Assembly (NCBI RefSeq): GCF_018263925.1
Contig: NZ_JAEVHF010000006.1
Coordinates: forward strand, 62,001 to 126,000
Direction of reading: 5' to 3'
Source: Kistimonas asteriae
Lineage (GTDB): Bacteria; Pseudomonadota; Gammaproteobacteria; Pseudomonadales; Endozoicomonadaceae
Length of the DNA: 64,000 nt
Position 1 is the stretch's first letter. Each line of letters begins with the position of its first letter. A program made the translations under genes and the position numbers. The notes below the pieces were generated by a model, which saw only the letters and a list, made by a program, of their open reading frames with translations, did not search any database and was not told the DNA's origin. This document shows positions 63,348 to 64,000 of this stretch, piece after piece.

Positions 63348-64000
63348 ATGCAGCGGCTGAACAAGAAGCGAATCCTCGTCGGTATCACCGGCGGCATCGC
63401 CGCCTACAAGACGGCGGAACTGGTCAGACACCTGCGCAAGCTGGGTGCCGAGGTCCACGTGGTCATGACCCGCGCGGCCTGTGAATTCATCACTCCCCTG
63501 ACATTGCAGGCGTTGTCCAGCAATGCGGTGCATACCGACCTGCTGGATCCGAAAGCAGAAGCCGGCATGGGTCATATCGAGCTGGCCCGTTGGGCGGATG
63601 TCATCCTGGTGGCACCGGCTACCGCCGATTTCATGGCGCGTCTCGCCAATGGTCATGGTGACGATCTGCTCACCACCCTCTGCCTGGCCACCAGCGCACC
63701 TCTATGCCTTGCACCAGCCATGAACCAGGGCATGTGGAACGACAACGCCACCCGCAATAATCGTCAGATCCTGGAAGACCGCGGCATTATCCAGTTCGGT
63801 CCCGCCGAAGGGTCACAGGCCTGCGGCGAAACCGGTCCCGGCCGGATGCTGGAACCCATGGAGTTGATTGAGCATCTTGCCAGGATGTTCAAACAGGAAA
63901 CACTGACCGGCCGTCGCGTCATCATCACCGCCGGCCCAACCCGTGAAGCGATCGACCCTGTTCGCTACATTTCCAACCACAGTTCCGGAAAAATGGGGTA
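63348..64000 (+). CDS. coaBC: CoaBC, phosphopantothenoylcysteine synthase/decarboxylase (3' end cut by window edge)
   Basis: This is the first ~217 residues of the bifunctional enzyme that makes 4'-phosphopantetheine in coenzyme A synthesis. The FMN-binding decarboxylase half shows [20 protein letters not shown] (about 9-28), [10 protein letters not shown] with the catalytic His, VAPATADF, and PAMNQGMW. The synthase half begins with [20 protein letters not shown] near the edge. ATG 63348 follows TTACACGA; no strong ribosome site is seen. It runs off the window at 64000. Confidence 0.95.
   Translation, partial: MQRLNKKRILVGITGGIAAYKTAELVRHLRKLGAEVHVVMTRAACEFITPLTLQALSSNAVHTDLLDPKAEAGMGHIELARWADVILVAPATADFMARLANGHGDDLLTTLCLATSAPLCLAPAMNQGMWNDNATRNNRQILEDRGIIQFGPAEGSQACGETGPGRMLEPMELIEHLARMFKQETLTGRRVIITAGPTREAIDPVRYISNHSSGKMG

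Noticed and set aside
1..64000. tRNA, rRNA, CRISPR array, prophage, intact insertion sequence, restriction-modification or toxin-antitoxin system
   Set aside because: Looked for on both strands; nothing supportable was seen.

Overview
This window looks like chromosome from a marine, animal-associated gammaproteobacterium. The best guess is Oceanospirillales, close to Endozoicomonas or Kistimonas, but that is inference and not proven by a marker gene. The clues are typical gammaproteobacterial genes (OprD-type porin, OmpA/OprF-type protein, an H-NS-family protein, DUF1415, rpmB-rpmG and coaBC) alongside a secreted collagenase and three very large orphan proteins that look host-directed. No tRNA, rRNA, CRISPR array, intact insertion sequence or prophage was seen.

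Layout. 1-3.1 kb: a BrnQ branched-chain amino-acid transporter with a Val/Ile-rich leader peptide, then a MATE exporter. 3.2-7.8 kb: AraC regulator, MAPEG protein, OprD-like porin, Tag-type glycosylase, a small membrane protein and a Rossmann oxidoreductase. 7.9-13.5 kb: an 874-residue orphan, a small orphan, and a divergent LysR / Bcr-CflA exporter pair. 13.8-18.4 kb: a yybP-ykoY-type (Mn2+) riboswitch in front of a TerC/Alx protein, an MgtE membrane domain, a second MATE exporter and an MscS channel. 18.4-21.2 kb: an AT-rich island with an 805-residue protein carrying a 19-proline run and a beta-thymosin/WH2-like actin-binding motif. 21.2-28.5 kb: DeoR regulator, collagenase, and a symporter-metallophosphoesterase operon. 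28.7-38.5 kb: OmpA protein, cupin, pyroglutamyl peptidase, a beta-helix/di-haem cytochrome fusion, a second BrnQ with a similar leader region, Cfa and a nucleoside-gate protein. 38.6-45.7 kb: MscK-like channel, an unknown membrane protein, radical SAM protein, NfeD and QmcA. 46-49.7 kb: a second AT-rich island with a 903-residue orphan and a secreted tyrosine-phosphatase-like protein. 50-57 kb: aromatic amino-acid transporter, DinB-like protein, OlsF-like double acyltransferase, and a DoxX / YHS / ATP-grasp / DedA run. 57.6-64 kb: H-NS, TrhP, rpmG, rpmB, a decayed type IV minor-pilin locus, a GYD protein and the start of coaBC.

How the parts may fit. Much of the window is ordinary housekeeping and transport. 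The accessory layer consists of three large proteins without recognisable enzymatic domains (7.9-10.5, 18.8-21.2 and 46.1-48.8 kb), the collagenase and the exported phosphatase. Together these suggest interaction with an animal host. The strongest candidate for something new is the 18.8-21.2 kb protein: proline-rich SH3-ligand-like segments, a polyproline tract and a motif closely resembling beta-thymosin, the layout expected of a protein that handles host actin. The two brnQ genes share a leader layout (small ORF, GC hairpin, conserved block) that looks like a common attenuation-type control.
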